Below, one piece after another: positions 1 to 6,364 of a stretch of DNA of 13,085 bases; the stretch's first letter is position 1, and every line of letters starts with the position of its first letter. This stretch comes from CAXSEF01 sp050955025. Lineage in GTDB: Bacteria > Pseudomonadota > Alphaproteobacteria > Acetobacterales > Acetobacteraceae. The notes below the pieces were generated by a model. That model ran no database searches. It was not told where the DNA came from and saw nothing but the letters and a program-made list of their open reading frames with translations. Made by a program: the position numbers and the translations under genes. The stretch lies in NCBI GenBank assembly GCA_050955025.1, contig JBPBQX010000339.1, forward strand, positions 1 through 13,085, read 5' to 3'.

Positions 1-2
1 GG

Positions 3-299
3 TGCGCGGTGCTGCTGCACCTGGTGGACGGGGCGCAGGGGCAGGTGGTGCGGGCGTGGCGCACGGTGCGCACGGAGCTGGAGTCCTACGGCGACGGGCT
101 GGCGGAGAAGCCGGAGCTGATCGTGCTGAACAAGGCGGACGCGATGACCAGCACCGAGCTGACGCGGCGCAGGAAGGCGCTGGAGAAGGCGTCGGGGCAG
201 GAGGTGTTCGTGATGTCGGGCGTCTCCGGGCTGGGCGTGCGCGAGATGCTGCGCAGGGTGCAGGACAGCGTGACGGCGTTCCGGGCGCAGGGCGGGTAG
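3..299 (+). CDS. obgE: Obg/CgtA GTPase, C-terminal part (5' truncated by window)
   Basis: This is the last 98 codons of the Obg-family GTPase, a ribosome-assembly and stress-linked G protein of the cytoplasm. The reading frame enters from the left edge, so the Obg glycine-rich domain and the P-loop lie outside the window. Visible family features are the LLHLVDG strand, the spacer with RTELESYG, the G4 motif NKAD in VLNKADAM, and the G5-like MSGVSGLGV just before the terminal helix. It ends at TAG 297-299. In many bacteria obg follows rpmA and precedes proB; here the next gene is an adenylation enzyme 70 bp downstream on the same strand. The family call is firm. The symbol is the usual name and not proof of orthology. 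Confidence 0.93.
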   Translation, partial: CAVLLHLVDGAQGQVVRAWRTVRTELESYGDGLAEKPELIVLNKADAMTSTELTRRRKALEKASGQEVFVMSGVSGLGVREMLRRVQDSVTAFRAQGG

Positions 300-369
300 A
301 CGGCATGGGGCCGGGCCAGGGGCGGGCGGCCTCGGCCGTCCGGGACCTGCGCGGGGGGGCCGCTTCGCT

Positions 370-1944
370 GTGGCGGGGGCCGCGGGCGTGACGGTCGCGC
401 CGTCCGCCGGGGCGACGCTGCACGCGCTGTTCGAGCGCCAGGCGCGGCAGGCGCCCGGTGCGGTGGCGGTCGTCAGCGGGGACACGCGCACCAGCTACGC
501 GGCGCTGGACGCGGCCGCGGACCGGGTCGCGGCGCGGCTGCGGCGGGAGGGTGTGCGGCCCGGCGAGAGGGTGGGCGTCTGCCTGGAGCGGGGGGCGGCC
601 CTCGTCGCGGCGCTGGTCGGGGTGCTCAAGGCGGGGGCGGCGTGCGTCCCGCTCGACCGCATGCACCCGCCGGCGCGGCTGCAGCGCATGTGCGCCGAGG
701 CCGGGGTGCGCCGCGTGGTGTCCGACCAGGCCCTGCCGTTCGCGGACGAGGCCGGCGTGCGGCGGGTCGAGCCGGTCGACCCCGGGGACGACCCCGGCGG
801 CGACGACGATGGCGACGACGGGCACGCGCCGGCGGACCGCGACCGCGGCGGCGGGCGGGGCGGGCCGGATGCGGCGGCCTACGTGCTCTACACCTCCGGC
901 TCCACCGGGCAGCCCAAGGGCGTGGTGCTGTCGCACTTCAACGTCGTGCGCCTGTTCGAGGCCACGCAGGGCTGGTTCGGCTTCTCGGAGCGCGACACCT
1001 GGACGCTGTTCCATTCCGTGGGCTTCGACTTCGCGGTGTGGGAGATGTGGGGGCCGCTGCTCCACGGCGGGCGGCTCGTGGTCGTGGACGATGCCACCAC
1101 GCGGCACGCGAACCGCTTCCTGCGCCTGCTGGAGGCGGAGGCGGTGAGCGTGCTCAACCTGACGCCGTCGTACTTCCGGCTGCTGTCGTCGGCGCGCGCG
1201 CTGCTCACCGCGAGGCTGGCGCTGCGCGTGGTCGTCTTCGGCGGCGAGGCGCTGCGCTTCGCCGAGCTGGGGCCGTGGATCGCGGCGCGCGGCGACGAGG
1301 CGCCGGAGCTGGTCAACATGTACGGGATCACCGAGACCACGGTGCACACCACCTATCGCCGCATCCGCGCCGCCGACGTGGGCGTCGGGCGCAGCCTGAT
1401 CGGCGTGCCGCTGCCCGACGTGACCCTGCACCTGCTCGACGACGCGCTGGCCCCGGTGGCGCCGGGCGAGACCGGGGAGATCCACGTCGGCGGCGACGGC
1501 GTCTCGTGCGGCTACCTCGGCCGCCCGGACCTCACCGCCGAGCGCTTCCTGCCCGACCCGTTCGCGCCGGGGCGGCTGATGTACCGCTCGGGCGACCTGG
1601 CGCGCAGGCTCGGGGACGGCGAGATCGAGTTCCTCGGCCGGCGCGACAGCCAGGTGAAGATCGCGGGATTCCGTGTCGAGCCGGCCGCCGTGGAGGCGGA
1701 GGCCAGGAGCCTGGCCGGCGTCGCCGACGTGGCGGTGGTGGCGCGCGAGGACCTCGGCCGCACGCGGCTGTTCGCCTACGTCGTGCTGGACGGCACCGAC
1801 GTGGACGCGGTGCGCGGGCAGCTCGCGGCCAGGCTGGCGCCGCACATGCTGCCGTCGGGCTACGTGGTGCTGGTCGCGCTGCCGCTCACCGTGAACGGCA
1901 AGCTGGACCGGGCCGCGCTGCCGCCGCCGGGCCGGCAGGGCTGA
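370..1944 (+). CDS. Stand-alone NRPS-type amino-acid adenylation enzyme, predicted threonine code
   Basis: 524 aa, ANL superfamily adenylation (A) domain. It should form an aminoacyl-AMP and pass the residue to a carrier-protein thiol. Core motifs are complete: A3 YTSGSTGQPKG (174-184), A4 FDFAVWEM (219-226), A5 NMYGITETT (316-324), A6 GETGEIHVGG, A7 YRSGDLARR (405-413), A8 GRRDSQVKIAGFRVE (423-437), and A10 with the catalytic Lys NGK (K511). By hand alignment to GrsA, the pocket residues are D220 F221 W224 N263 V289 G291 M317 V325 H326 K511. I recall DFWNVGMVHK for Thr-activating domains such as SyrB1. There is no condensation, carrier or thioesterase domain. Residues about 136-168 are an Asp/Gly-rich insertion just before A3. 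The start is GTG at 370, with a G-run 10 nt upstream; GTG 388 is an alternative. It probably works with the carrier protein and ligase downstream. Confidence 0.92.
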   Translation: MAGAAGVTVAPSAGATLHALFERQARQAPGAVAVVSGDTRTSYAALDAAADRVAARLRREGVRPGERVGVCLERGAALVAALVGVLKAGAACVPLDRMHPPARLQRMCAEAGVRRVVSDQALPFADEAGVRRVEPVDPGDDPGGDDDGDDGHAPADRDRGGGRGGPDAAAYVLYTSGSTGQPKGVVLSHFNVVRLFEATQGWFGFSERDTWTLFHSVGFDFAVWEMWGPLLHGGRLVVVDDATTRHANRFLRLLEAEAVSVLNLTPSYFRLLSSARALLTARLALRVVVFGGEALRFAELGPWIAARGDEAPELVNMYGITETTVHTTYRRIRAADVGVGRSLIGVPLPDVTLHLLDDALAPVAPGETGEIHVGGDGVSCGYLGRPDLTAERFLPDPFAPGRLMYRSGDLARRLGDGEIEFLGRRDSQVKIAGFRVEPAAVEAEARSLAGVADVAVVAREDLGRTRLFAYVVLDGTDVDAVRGQLAARLAPHMLPSGYVVLVALPLTVNGKLDRAALPPPGRQG

Positions 1945-1948
1945 GGCC

Positions 1949-1969
1949 GCGGCGCCGGGCGGGCGCCGC
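1949..1969 (+). terminator. GC-rich hairpin just after the adenylation gene
   Basis: A perfect 8-bp stem, GCGGCGCC/GGCGCCGC, with a 5-nt loop begins 4 nt after the TGA of the adenylation gene. No T-tract follows, so intrinsic termination is uncertain. It may pause polymerase or protect the 3' end. Confidence 0.4.
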
Positions 1970-2144
1970 AGCGGCGGTGCTTCCCGGACGCTCGTTCCCC
2001 GGCGTCCAGTGGCGCGTCTCCCGCGTGGAGGGAGGGAGCATCCTGCGGTGTCGCCCGGCGCGGGGGCGCCGCGCGGGCCCGGGGCGTGCCGGGGCGCGAT
2101 CCCGCGGGCGGCCTCGGCGGGACCCGCTGGGGAAGGGCGGGCTC

Positions 2145-2270
2145 ATGTCGGACATGGACGTGTGCGACGTGTCCCAGGTGTCTCGGCGATGCGACTGCAG
2201 GGCGTGCTGCCTGCCGCGTCTCCGTGAGAGAGACGCCTTGCGTAAAGAAATGTATCCGGGCGCCGTTTAG
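2145..2270 (+). CDS. Possible small Cys-rich protein (41 aa), unrecognised
   Basis: ATG at 2145 is preceded by a good Shine-Dalgarno-like GGAAGG (2131-2136, spacing 8). The frame runs 41 codons to TAG 2268-2270. The product has five cysteines, with a CDCRACC core (C16, C18, C21, C22; C7 further out), an acidic N-terminus and a basic C-terminal part. I recognise no family. CxCxxCC spacing could suit metal binding or a modified peptide. Codon use fits the neighbours in the first half, but the last third has AGA, AAA, GAA, TAT and GTT, which are rare here. The ORF may therefore be chance, or its end may overlap regulatory sequence. It lies between the two amino-acid-activating genes, on the same strand. 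Confidence 0.28.
   Translation: MSDMDVCDVSQVSRRCDCRACCLPRLRERDALRKEMYPGAV
2216..2236. other. Hairpin inside the spacer/small ORF
   Basis: A perfect 7-bp inverted repeat, GCGTCTC/GAGACGC, with a 7-nt loop lies at the edge of the less GC-rich patch. It could be an operator-like palindrome or an mRNA hairpin. It overlaps codons of the possible small ORF. Confidence 0.35.
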
Positions 2271-2363
2271 CGTGTGGATTTGAGACGCGATCCATGAGGT
2301 GATGCGACCTCCAGGCAGCTCGGCATGCCGGCCGCGGGCCCGCGTGGTTGCCGGCGGATCGCC

Positions 2364-2370
2364 AGGGGGA
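2364..2370 (+). promoter_or_regulatory. Ribosome binding site fixing the ligase start
   Basis: AGGGGGA lies 8 nt before ATG 2379. It makes this ATG the preferred start over the in-frame ATG at 2325, whose extra 18 residues look like translated leader (Arg/Gly-rich, no family similarity). Confidence 0.6.
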
Positions 2371-2378
2371 CCGACCGG

Positions 2379-3536
2379 ATGGTGCAGGCGAGCGTTCGGA
2401 CAGGCCCGGTCGAGGACGCGACGCTCGGGGACGTCGCCAGGCTCCTGGGGCGCAGCTTCGCCCTCGAGGGCGTCGTCAGCGGCCCGGACGGCGTGACCGC
2501 CACCGTCGGGGACGACGTGTCGCAGGAGCGTCTGCGCCAGGCCGTGACGCGGGCCCTGCGGGTGGCCCGGCACCTGAGGGAGGACGAGGTGTTCCGCAGC
2601 GAGCCGGCGGGCTGGAGCGGGCACGACGCGCAGCCGGCGCTCGAGGCGGCGGGCGACGTGCAGCGCCTCGGGCCGGGCCTGTTCGCGTTTGCCGGCGGCT
2701 TCCTGCGGGTGCGCGGGGCGCTGGACGCGCTGCTGCTGCAGGTCGCGGCGCGGCAGGGGGCCAGGGCGCTGTCCTATCCGCCGCTCTGGCCGGTCCCGGT
2801 GCTGCGCGACATCAACTATTTCCACGATTTTCCGCAGCTGGCCATGGTCGCGGCGGGCGTCGGCGGCGACTTCGCGGCGCGCAGCCGGTTCAGCGAGGCG
2901 TGCCGGAAGGGGTCCGGCGCGACGGCGATCGCCTGCACCGCGGAGAACGGCCTGGCGCCCGCGATCAACGCGCTCGCGCCCACCGTGTGCGACTGCTGCT
3001 ACTGGCTGCTGCGCGACCGGCGCGACGTCGCCGACCAGGTGCTGACGGTCCACGGCAACGCGTTCCGCAATGAGGCCAGCGCGGCGGGCTCGCTCGACCG
3101 GCTGAGCGCGTTCACCATGCGCGAGATCGTCACGATCGGCAGCGAGGCCTTCGTGCTCGCGCGGCGCGCGGCGCTGCTGGAGGAGCTGAAGGGGCTCGCG
3201 GTGTCGCTGGGCCTGCGCGCCAGGATCGCGGCGGCGGACGACCCGTTCTTCTGCAACGACGCGCTGCAGAAGAGCCTGATGCAGACCGCGGCGCAGCTGA
3301 AGTACGAGCTGCGCGTGACGCTGTTCGATGCGCGCGAGATCGCGGTGGGCTCGCTCAACCTGCACAACGACTATTTCAGCAGGAGCTACGACTACACGGC
3401 CGCGGACGGCACGCGGCCGTTCAGCGGCTGCTTCGCCATCGGGTGCGAGCGGCTGACGTTCGCGCTGTTCTGCCGCCACGGCCCGGACCCGGCACGCTGG
3501 CCCGGGGCGGTGCGCGACCTGCTGGGGCTGGCGTGA
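2379..3536 (+). CDS. Amino acid:[carrier protein] ligase (class II aaRS-like, atypical SerRS homologue)
   Basis: 385 aa. This family resembles the catalytic core of archaeal-type seryl-tRNA synthetase but lacks tRNA binding. It activates a small amino acid (Gly or Ala in the Bradyrhizobium enzymes) and loads it onto the phosphopantetheine of a partner carrier protein. Visible signatures are VCDCCYW (C204, C206, C207), motif 2 HGNAFRNE (R230, E232), RLSAFTMREIV (E249), ADDPFF, the KYEL and SLNLHNDYF region, and motif 3 SGCFAIGCER (C351, E357, R358). C204 (or C207), E249 and C351 have nearly the spacing I recall for the Zn ligands of the Bradyrhizobium ligase (131/176/279). The carrier-protein gene follows directly, the arrangement known for this family. 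The N-terminal 150 residues are poorly conserved by eye. The substrate is not readable from sequence. Confidence 0.85.
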   Translation: MVQASVRTGPVEDATLGDVARLLGRSFALEGVVSGPDGVTATVGDDVSQERLRQAVTRALRVARHLREDEVFRSEPAGWSGHDAQPALEAAGDVQRLGPGLFAFAGGFLRVRGALDALLLQVAARQGARALSYPPLWPVPVLRDINYFHDFPQLAMVAAGVGGDFAARSRFSEACRKGSGATAIACTAENGLAPAINALAPTVCDCCYWLLRDRRDVADQVLTVHGNAFRNEASAAGSLDRLSAFTMREIVTIGSEAFVLARRAALLEELKGLAVSLGLRARIAAADDPFFCNDALQKSLMQTAAQLKYELRVTLFDAREIAVGSLNLHNDYFSRSYDYTAADGTRPFSGCFAIGCERLTFALFCRHGPDPARWPGAVRDLLGLA

Positions 3537-3576
3537 GCGGCGCTGCGGCGCCCGTCGTCGTCCGGTGCGCCGCGCC

Positions 3577-3628
3577 ATGAGGGACGAGCCATGAGGGACG
3601 GGCCATGAGGGACGGGCCATGAGGGACG
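3577..3628 (+). repeat. 14-bp tandem repeat forming an RBS-start cascade before the carrier-protein gene
   Basis: The unit ATGAGGGACGGGCC occurs at 3577 (one change), 3591 and 3605, with a fourth partial unit at 3619 that holds the carrier-protein start. Each of the first three ATGs opens a five-codon frame (MRDEP, MRDGP, MRDGP) whose TGA overlaps the next ATG as ATGA (ATGs 3577, 3591, 3605, 3619). Each unit also contains GAGGGA, 6 nt before the following ATG, so each unit carries the ribosome site for the next. The first ATG has no clear ribosome site of its own. Unit gain or loss would change the number of leader ORFs without changing the carrier-protein frame. Confidence 0.8.
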
Positions 3629-3906
3629 CGGGCATCGGGGACGCGGGCATCGGGGACGCGGGCATCGAGGACGGGGGCATCGAGGGCAGGCTGGCGGACA
3701 TCCTGCGCGAGGTCGCGGGCGACCCGGGGCTTGCCGTCGGCCCGGGCACGGCGCTGGACAGCATTCCCGGCTGGGATTCGGTGAGCCTGGTGGGCGCGAT
3801 GCTGCGCATCGAGGACGAGTTCGGCATCGAGTTCCAGGCCAACGAGTTCGTCGCGATGGCCACCGTCGGCGACGTCGCGCGCGTGGTCGGGTCGATGCTC
3901 GGCTGA
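3619..3906 (+). CDS. Acyl/aminoacyl carrier protein, partner of the ligase
   Basis: 95 aa, small four-helix carrier protein. The phosphopantetheine attachment Ser is S54 in PGWDSVSLVGAML, followed by the typical EDEFGIEF helix II/loop and the VGDVARVV last helix. A cytoplasmic 4'-phosphopantetheinyl transferase is needed; none is encoded here. It should accept an aminoacyl group from the neighbouring class-II-like ligase, and possibly also from the adenylation enzyme. The first 24 residues are not carrier-protein-like. They are four pentapeptides (DAGIG, DAGIG, DAGIE, DGGIE) from a 15-bp tandem repeat. No in-frame start lies closer to the conserved fold before M61, so the repeats appear to be translated. 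The start is taken at the last ATG of the 14-bp repeat array. Confidence 0.88.
   Translation: MRDAGIGDAGIGDAGIEDGGIEGRLADILREVAGDPGLAVGPGTALDSIPGWDSVSLVGAMLRIEDEFGIEFQANEFVAMATVGDVARVVGSMLG
3625..3684 (+). repeat. 15-bp tandem repeat (4 units) coding the carrier-protein N-terminus
   Basis: Four units of GACGCGGGCATCGGG start at 3625, 3640, 3655 and 3670. The third and fourth have single changes (GGG to GAG, GCG to GGG). The period keeps the frame, so unit number can vary without breaking the gene. It follows directly on the 14-bp array. Confidence 0.85.
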
Positions 3907-3983
3907 AGCGGAGTCCGCCGGCCCCGGTCCGGGCGTCGCGCGGGGCTCCGCGCCGCGCCGCGGGCACGCGTCGGCGCCGCCTG

Positions 3984-3990
3984 AACAGGA
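3984..3990 (+). promoter_or_regulatory. Ribosome binding site of the last cassette gene
   Basis: GAACAGGA ends 8 nt before ATG 3999. It supports this start for the two-domain protein. Confidence 0.5.
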
Positions 3991-3998
3991 GTGCGTGC

Positions 3999-5114
3999 AT
4001 GGTCGGCAGGGATCACCTGGTGATCGACTTCACCGACGAGGCGGACTGGGTCGAGCACCGGGGCGGCGGCTGGTCGTTCGCGGAGGCGGGGGGCGCCTGG
4101 ACGGAAGGGCCCGCGAGCGACCTGCTGGTGCCCGAGCCGCCCGACGCGCCGTGCCACACGCTCCTGCTGCGCGTCGCGCCGTTCCTGGGCGGCGGGTCGA
4201 CGATGCAGAGGCTCGTGGTGCGCGTCGACGGCACGCAGGTCGGCGCGTTCGCCGTGGGCGGCCCGCAGACCCTGTCGTGCGAGGTGCCCGAGGCCGTGCT
4301 CCGGCGCGACGGGGCGATGCGGATCGCGTTCGAGCAGCCCGACGCGACGCGTCCCGCCGACGTGGGGGCGTCGGAGGACCGGCGCCTGCTGGGCTTCATG
4401 CACGAGCGCCTGGTGCTGCGGCGCTCGACCGTGCCGCAGGGGCCGCCGCCGGTGCCGACCGCGGCGACGGCCGCGCTGCTGCGCCGTTTCGAGAGCCTGG
4501 GCGACACCTGCGAGTTCAGCTTCCTCCAGCGCCGCCACGGCGTGGCGCCGGTCGGCCTGTTCCACTTCGCCGGCATCAGGCTGCACCGCCTGCTCGAGGG
4601 ACTGGACGACGACTTCGCGGCGCTCCGCGACCCCGAGCTGCTGACGGTGATGAGCGCCGGCAGCGAGGGCAGCCGCGACATCTACCATCGGCGCTACGGC
4701 TACATGTACCACACCTTCCGGCCGGAGGAGGCGCTGCGCACCGCGGACTTCCGGCGGCAGGAGGCGGCCAGGCTCGGGTTCCTGTGGCGCATCCTCAAGG
4801 GCGACCTGCGCGCGGCGGCCCGGATCCTCGTCGTGCGCTCCGTCGACGACGTGGCCGAGCGCCATCTCCGGCTGCTGCTCGCCAGGCTGCGTCGCTTCGG
4901 CGACGTCACGCTGCTCTGGGTCGTGGAGGCCGGCCATGCCGCGCAGGTGGGGCAGGTGATCCACCTGGGCGACCGCCTGCTCAAGGGGCACGTCGCCTAC
5001 CTGACCACGACCAGGGCCCATGACCTCGCCGAGGAGAGCTGGCTGCAGGTCTGCGCGGAAGCGGAGCGGATGGCCGCGCGGCTCGCGCCGCTTTCCGGCG
5101 TGGTGCCCGCCTGA
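3999..5114 (+). CDS. Two-domain hypothetical protein: beta-rich N-domain plus SLG-x-x-CEF (DUF1796/papain-like) domain
   Basis: 371 aa with no signal peptide or membrane segment seen. Residues about 1-145 look like a beta-sandwich ('LVVRVDGTQVG...CEVPEAVL...IAFEQPDA' pattern) of the kind found next to polysaccharide or glycosyltransferase genes in alphaproteobacteria. Residues about 160-345 begin FESLGDTCEFSFLQRRHG. The conserved Cys (C171) resembles the start of DUF1796-like putative papain-like cysteine peptidases. Later comes VVRSVDDVAERHL and a strand, VTLLWVVE. In the cassette it could be the enzyme that takes the aminoacyl group from the carrier protein to an acceptor, since papain/transglutaminase folds can do thioester aminolysis; that is inference. 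The family call is tentative. It is certainly coding, as GC3 and conservation-style motifs are clear. Confidence 0.72.
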   Translation: MVGRDHLVIDFTDEADWVEHRGGGWSFAEAGGAWTEGPASDLLVPEPPDAPCHTLLLRVAPFLGGGSTMQRLVVRVDGTQVGAFAVGGPQTLSCEVPEAVLRRDGAMRIAFEQPDATRPADVGASEDRRLLGFMHERLVLRRSTVPQGPPPVPTAATAALLRRFESLGDTCEFSFLQRRHGVAPVGLFHFAGIRLHRLLEGLDDDFAALRDPELLTVMSAGSEGSRDIYHRRYGYMYHTFRPEEALRTADFRRQEAARLGFLWRILKGDLRAAARILVVRSVDDVAERHLRLLLARLRRFGDVTLLWVVEAGHAAQVGQVIHLGDRLLKGHVAYLTTTRAHDLAEESWLQVCAEAERMAARLAPLSGVVPA

Positions 5115-5128
5115 GGCCCGGGGCGCCG

Positions 5129-5153
5129 GGCCGGGCGGGTTTTCCGCCCGGCC
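5129..5153. terminator. Strong GC hairpin between convergent genes
   Basis: A perfect 10-bp stem, GGCCGGGCGG/CCGCCCGGCC, with the loop GTTTT lies 14 nt after the stop of the upstream gene and about 100 nt past the end of the minus-strand transporter. The position between convergent genes fits a bidirectional terminator. No T-run follows the stem, so efficiency is uncertain. The rest of the 138-bp gap shows nothing else. Confidence 0.55.
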
Positions 5154-5252
5154 GACGTGCCGGTGCCGCGCCGGCGGGATTCCGGCGGCCATCGGCCAGG
5201 CGAGCCGCTCAGGCCCTTCGGCCGTCCGGCCGCGGCACGGGCGGGGCCGGGG

Positions 5253-6209
5253 TCAGTAGCGGAAGGCGATGCCGACGTAGGGGTTGTAGTCGGGCGCCGC
5301 CTTGGAGACGCCAAGGTAGACGCCGGCGTCGAGCTGGAGGTTCGGCGTCACCAGCCACTGCAGCGCCGGGCCTAGGGTGTGGCGCGTGCCGACGGCGTGG
5401 TCGGCGGGGAAGTCGAGCGCCAGGCCGAGCGAGGCGGTGAGCGTGGGGACGAGGACGGGGCGGCTGATGTTGAGGATGAGCTGCGGGTCGCCCTCGTAGC
5501 CGGGCTTGTTCAGGTTGCGGATCAGGTTGAGCGAGGGCTCGACGGTCAGCGAGACCTGGCGCGGCAGGGCGGTGACGAAGGGCATGTTGAGGAAGAACTC
5601 GGCGGTGCCGTTGCCCACGCCGGGTGCCGCGGTGGGCACCTTGACGAAGCCGAGGAGGCCAAGCGCGCGGTCGCCGTGGTCGTTGCCGAACAGGTTGACC
5701 TTGCCGCCGAGCAGCAGGTCGCCGGCGCCGCGGGCGCGCTGCACGCCGGTGGCGGCGCTGCGCATGGAGTCGCTGTTGTAGAGGGTGGTTTCGACGTCGA
5801 ACTCGACGCTGTTGGTGAGGCCGAGCTTGAGGTTGGGGGCGCCGAGGGTGGTGGCGCGCGAGGTCGTCGCGGTGGGCGACCAGCGGTCCCAGGCGTAGTT
5901 CCAGATGTCGCTCTCGAACTGGAAGTGCCCGGCGTCCACGGTCAGCGGGCTGTGCGACTTGCCGGGGCGGTCGGGGCTGAAGGGGCGCATCTGGTCGTCG
6001 GGCGTGGGGTCGAACAGGGTGTAGGCGCTCTTGTCGTGGAGGCGGCCCGCGCTGTCGGTCACGTCGTCGGCGCCCTGGCGGACCTGCTGCGACACGGGGG
6101 CGTTGGCGTTCTGCGCGCGCGCGGGTGCGGCGGACAGGAGCGCCGCGGCGAGGCACGCGGCCGCGAGCGCAGGCGGGCGGGGGCGGGAGATCCTGGCATG
6201 GGGGGGCAT
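5253..6209 (-). CDS. Outer-membrane 'transporter' beta-barrel (MetA-pathway of phenol degradation type)
   Basis: 318 aa. It starts at ATG 6209 with AGGA about 7 nt upstream. A signal peptide is clear: a basic N-terminus, then ALAAACLAAALLSAAPARAQ with cleavage near ARA-Q. The mature part has the alternating strand pattern of the PF13557-type barrel family: FQFESDIWNY, LKLGLTNSVEFDVETTLY, GDLLLGGKVNLFG, LGLLGFVKVPTA, FFLNMPF, SLTVEPSLNL, NLQLDAGVYLGV. It ends with an aromatic residue (YVGIAFRY), as barrel proteins do. Members are named after a phenol-degradation locus, but most have no known substrate. It is monocistronic and divergent from the MetX-like gene. Confidence 0.82.
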   Translation of the reverse strand: MPPHARISRPRPPALAAACLAAALLSAAPARAQNANAPVSQQVRQGADDVTDSAGRLHDKSAYTLFDPTPDDQMRPFSPDRPGKSHSPLTVDAGHFQFESDIWNYAWDRWSPTATTSRATTLGAPNLKLGLTNSVEFDVETTLYNSDSMRSAATGVQRARGAGDLLLGGKVNLFGNDHGDRALGLLGFVKVPTAAPGVGNGTAEFFLNMPFVTALPRQVSLTVEPSLNLIRNLNKPGYEGDPQLILNISRPVLVPTLTASLGLALDFPADHAVGTRHTLGPALQWLVTPNLQLDAGVYLGVSKAAPDYNPYVGIAFRY

Positions 6210-6312
6210 CGTCGCTGTTCCTGTCGTCGTCGTCCGTCTCGGTCGCCGGCAGGGTCCGCCTGTCCGGCATCGCGTTCAACTCCGGGGCGCGGGCGGCGCT
6301 CCAGGTCGAGGT

Positions 6313-6364
6313 TTCCAAAGGCGAGCCTTTGGCGGAGTTTGAGGCAGAGCCTCAACCTTGCTTC
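6313..6364 (+). repeat. Mosaic palindromic element, copy A (half copy)
   Basis: 52 bp, matching the right half of the elements at 7464-7593 and 9789-9914. It contains stem CCAAAGGC/GCCTTTGG (6315-6332), GGCGGAG, stem TTGAGGC/GCCTCAA (6339-6355) and the terminal CCTTGCTTC (6356-6364). The left half is absent. It ends 20 nt before the MetX-like start, so it forms part of that gene's 5' leader. The rest of the divergent gap 6210-6312 shows no clear promoter. Confidence 0.85.

Larger units (their letters stand above)
1945..2378. other. 434-bp spacer between adenylation gene and carrier-protein ligase
   Basis: This is the longest gap of the cassette. It holds the hairpin at 1949-1969, a possible 41-codon Cys-rich ORF at 2145-2270, a second hairpin at 2216-2236, and a conspicuously less GC-rich stretch at about 2225-2300. 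That stretch includes TTGCGT (2238-2243) and would be the natural place for a promoter of the ligase-carrier half of the cassette, but I could not find a convincing matched -10 box. Other ORFs in the gap are out-of-frame high-GC artefacts. Confidence 0.5.

Noticed and set aside
2225..2300. Sigma70-type promoter before the ligase gene
   Set aside because: The patch is less GC-rich and has TTGCGT, but no -10-like hexamer sits at 16-18 nt. It is noted only as a likely area.
2325..2378. Upstream ATG start for the carrier-protein ligase
   Set aside because: It has no ribosome site and adds unconserved Arg/Gly residues. ATG 2379 has AGGGGGA at spacing 8.
3577..3632. Frame-switching phase variation of the carrier protein by the 14-bp array
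   Set aside because: The functional start is in the last unit, so unit gain or loss does not change its frame; only the number of leader ORFs changes.
3577..3690. CRISPR-like array
   Set aside because: The units are 14 and 15 bp in direct contact with no spacers, and the sequence is start-codon and coding repeat. No cas genes are present.
1860..5192. 1110-codon open frame on the minus strand across the cassette
   Set aside because: It is a shadow frame caused by very high GC. It is rich in Arg/His/Gln/Pro with no motifs, while the plus strand carries recognisable enzymes over the same span.
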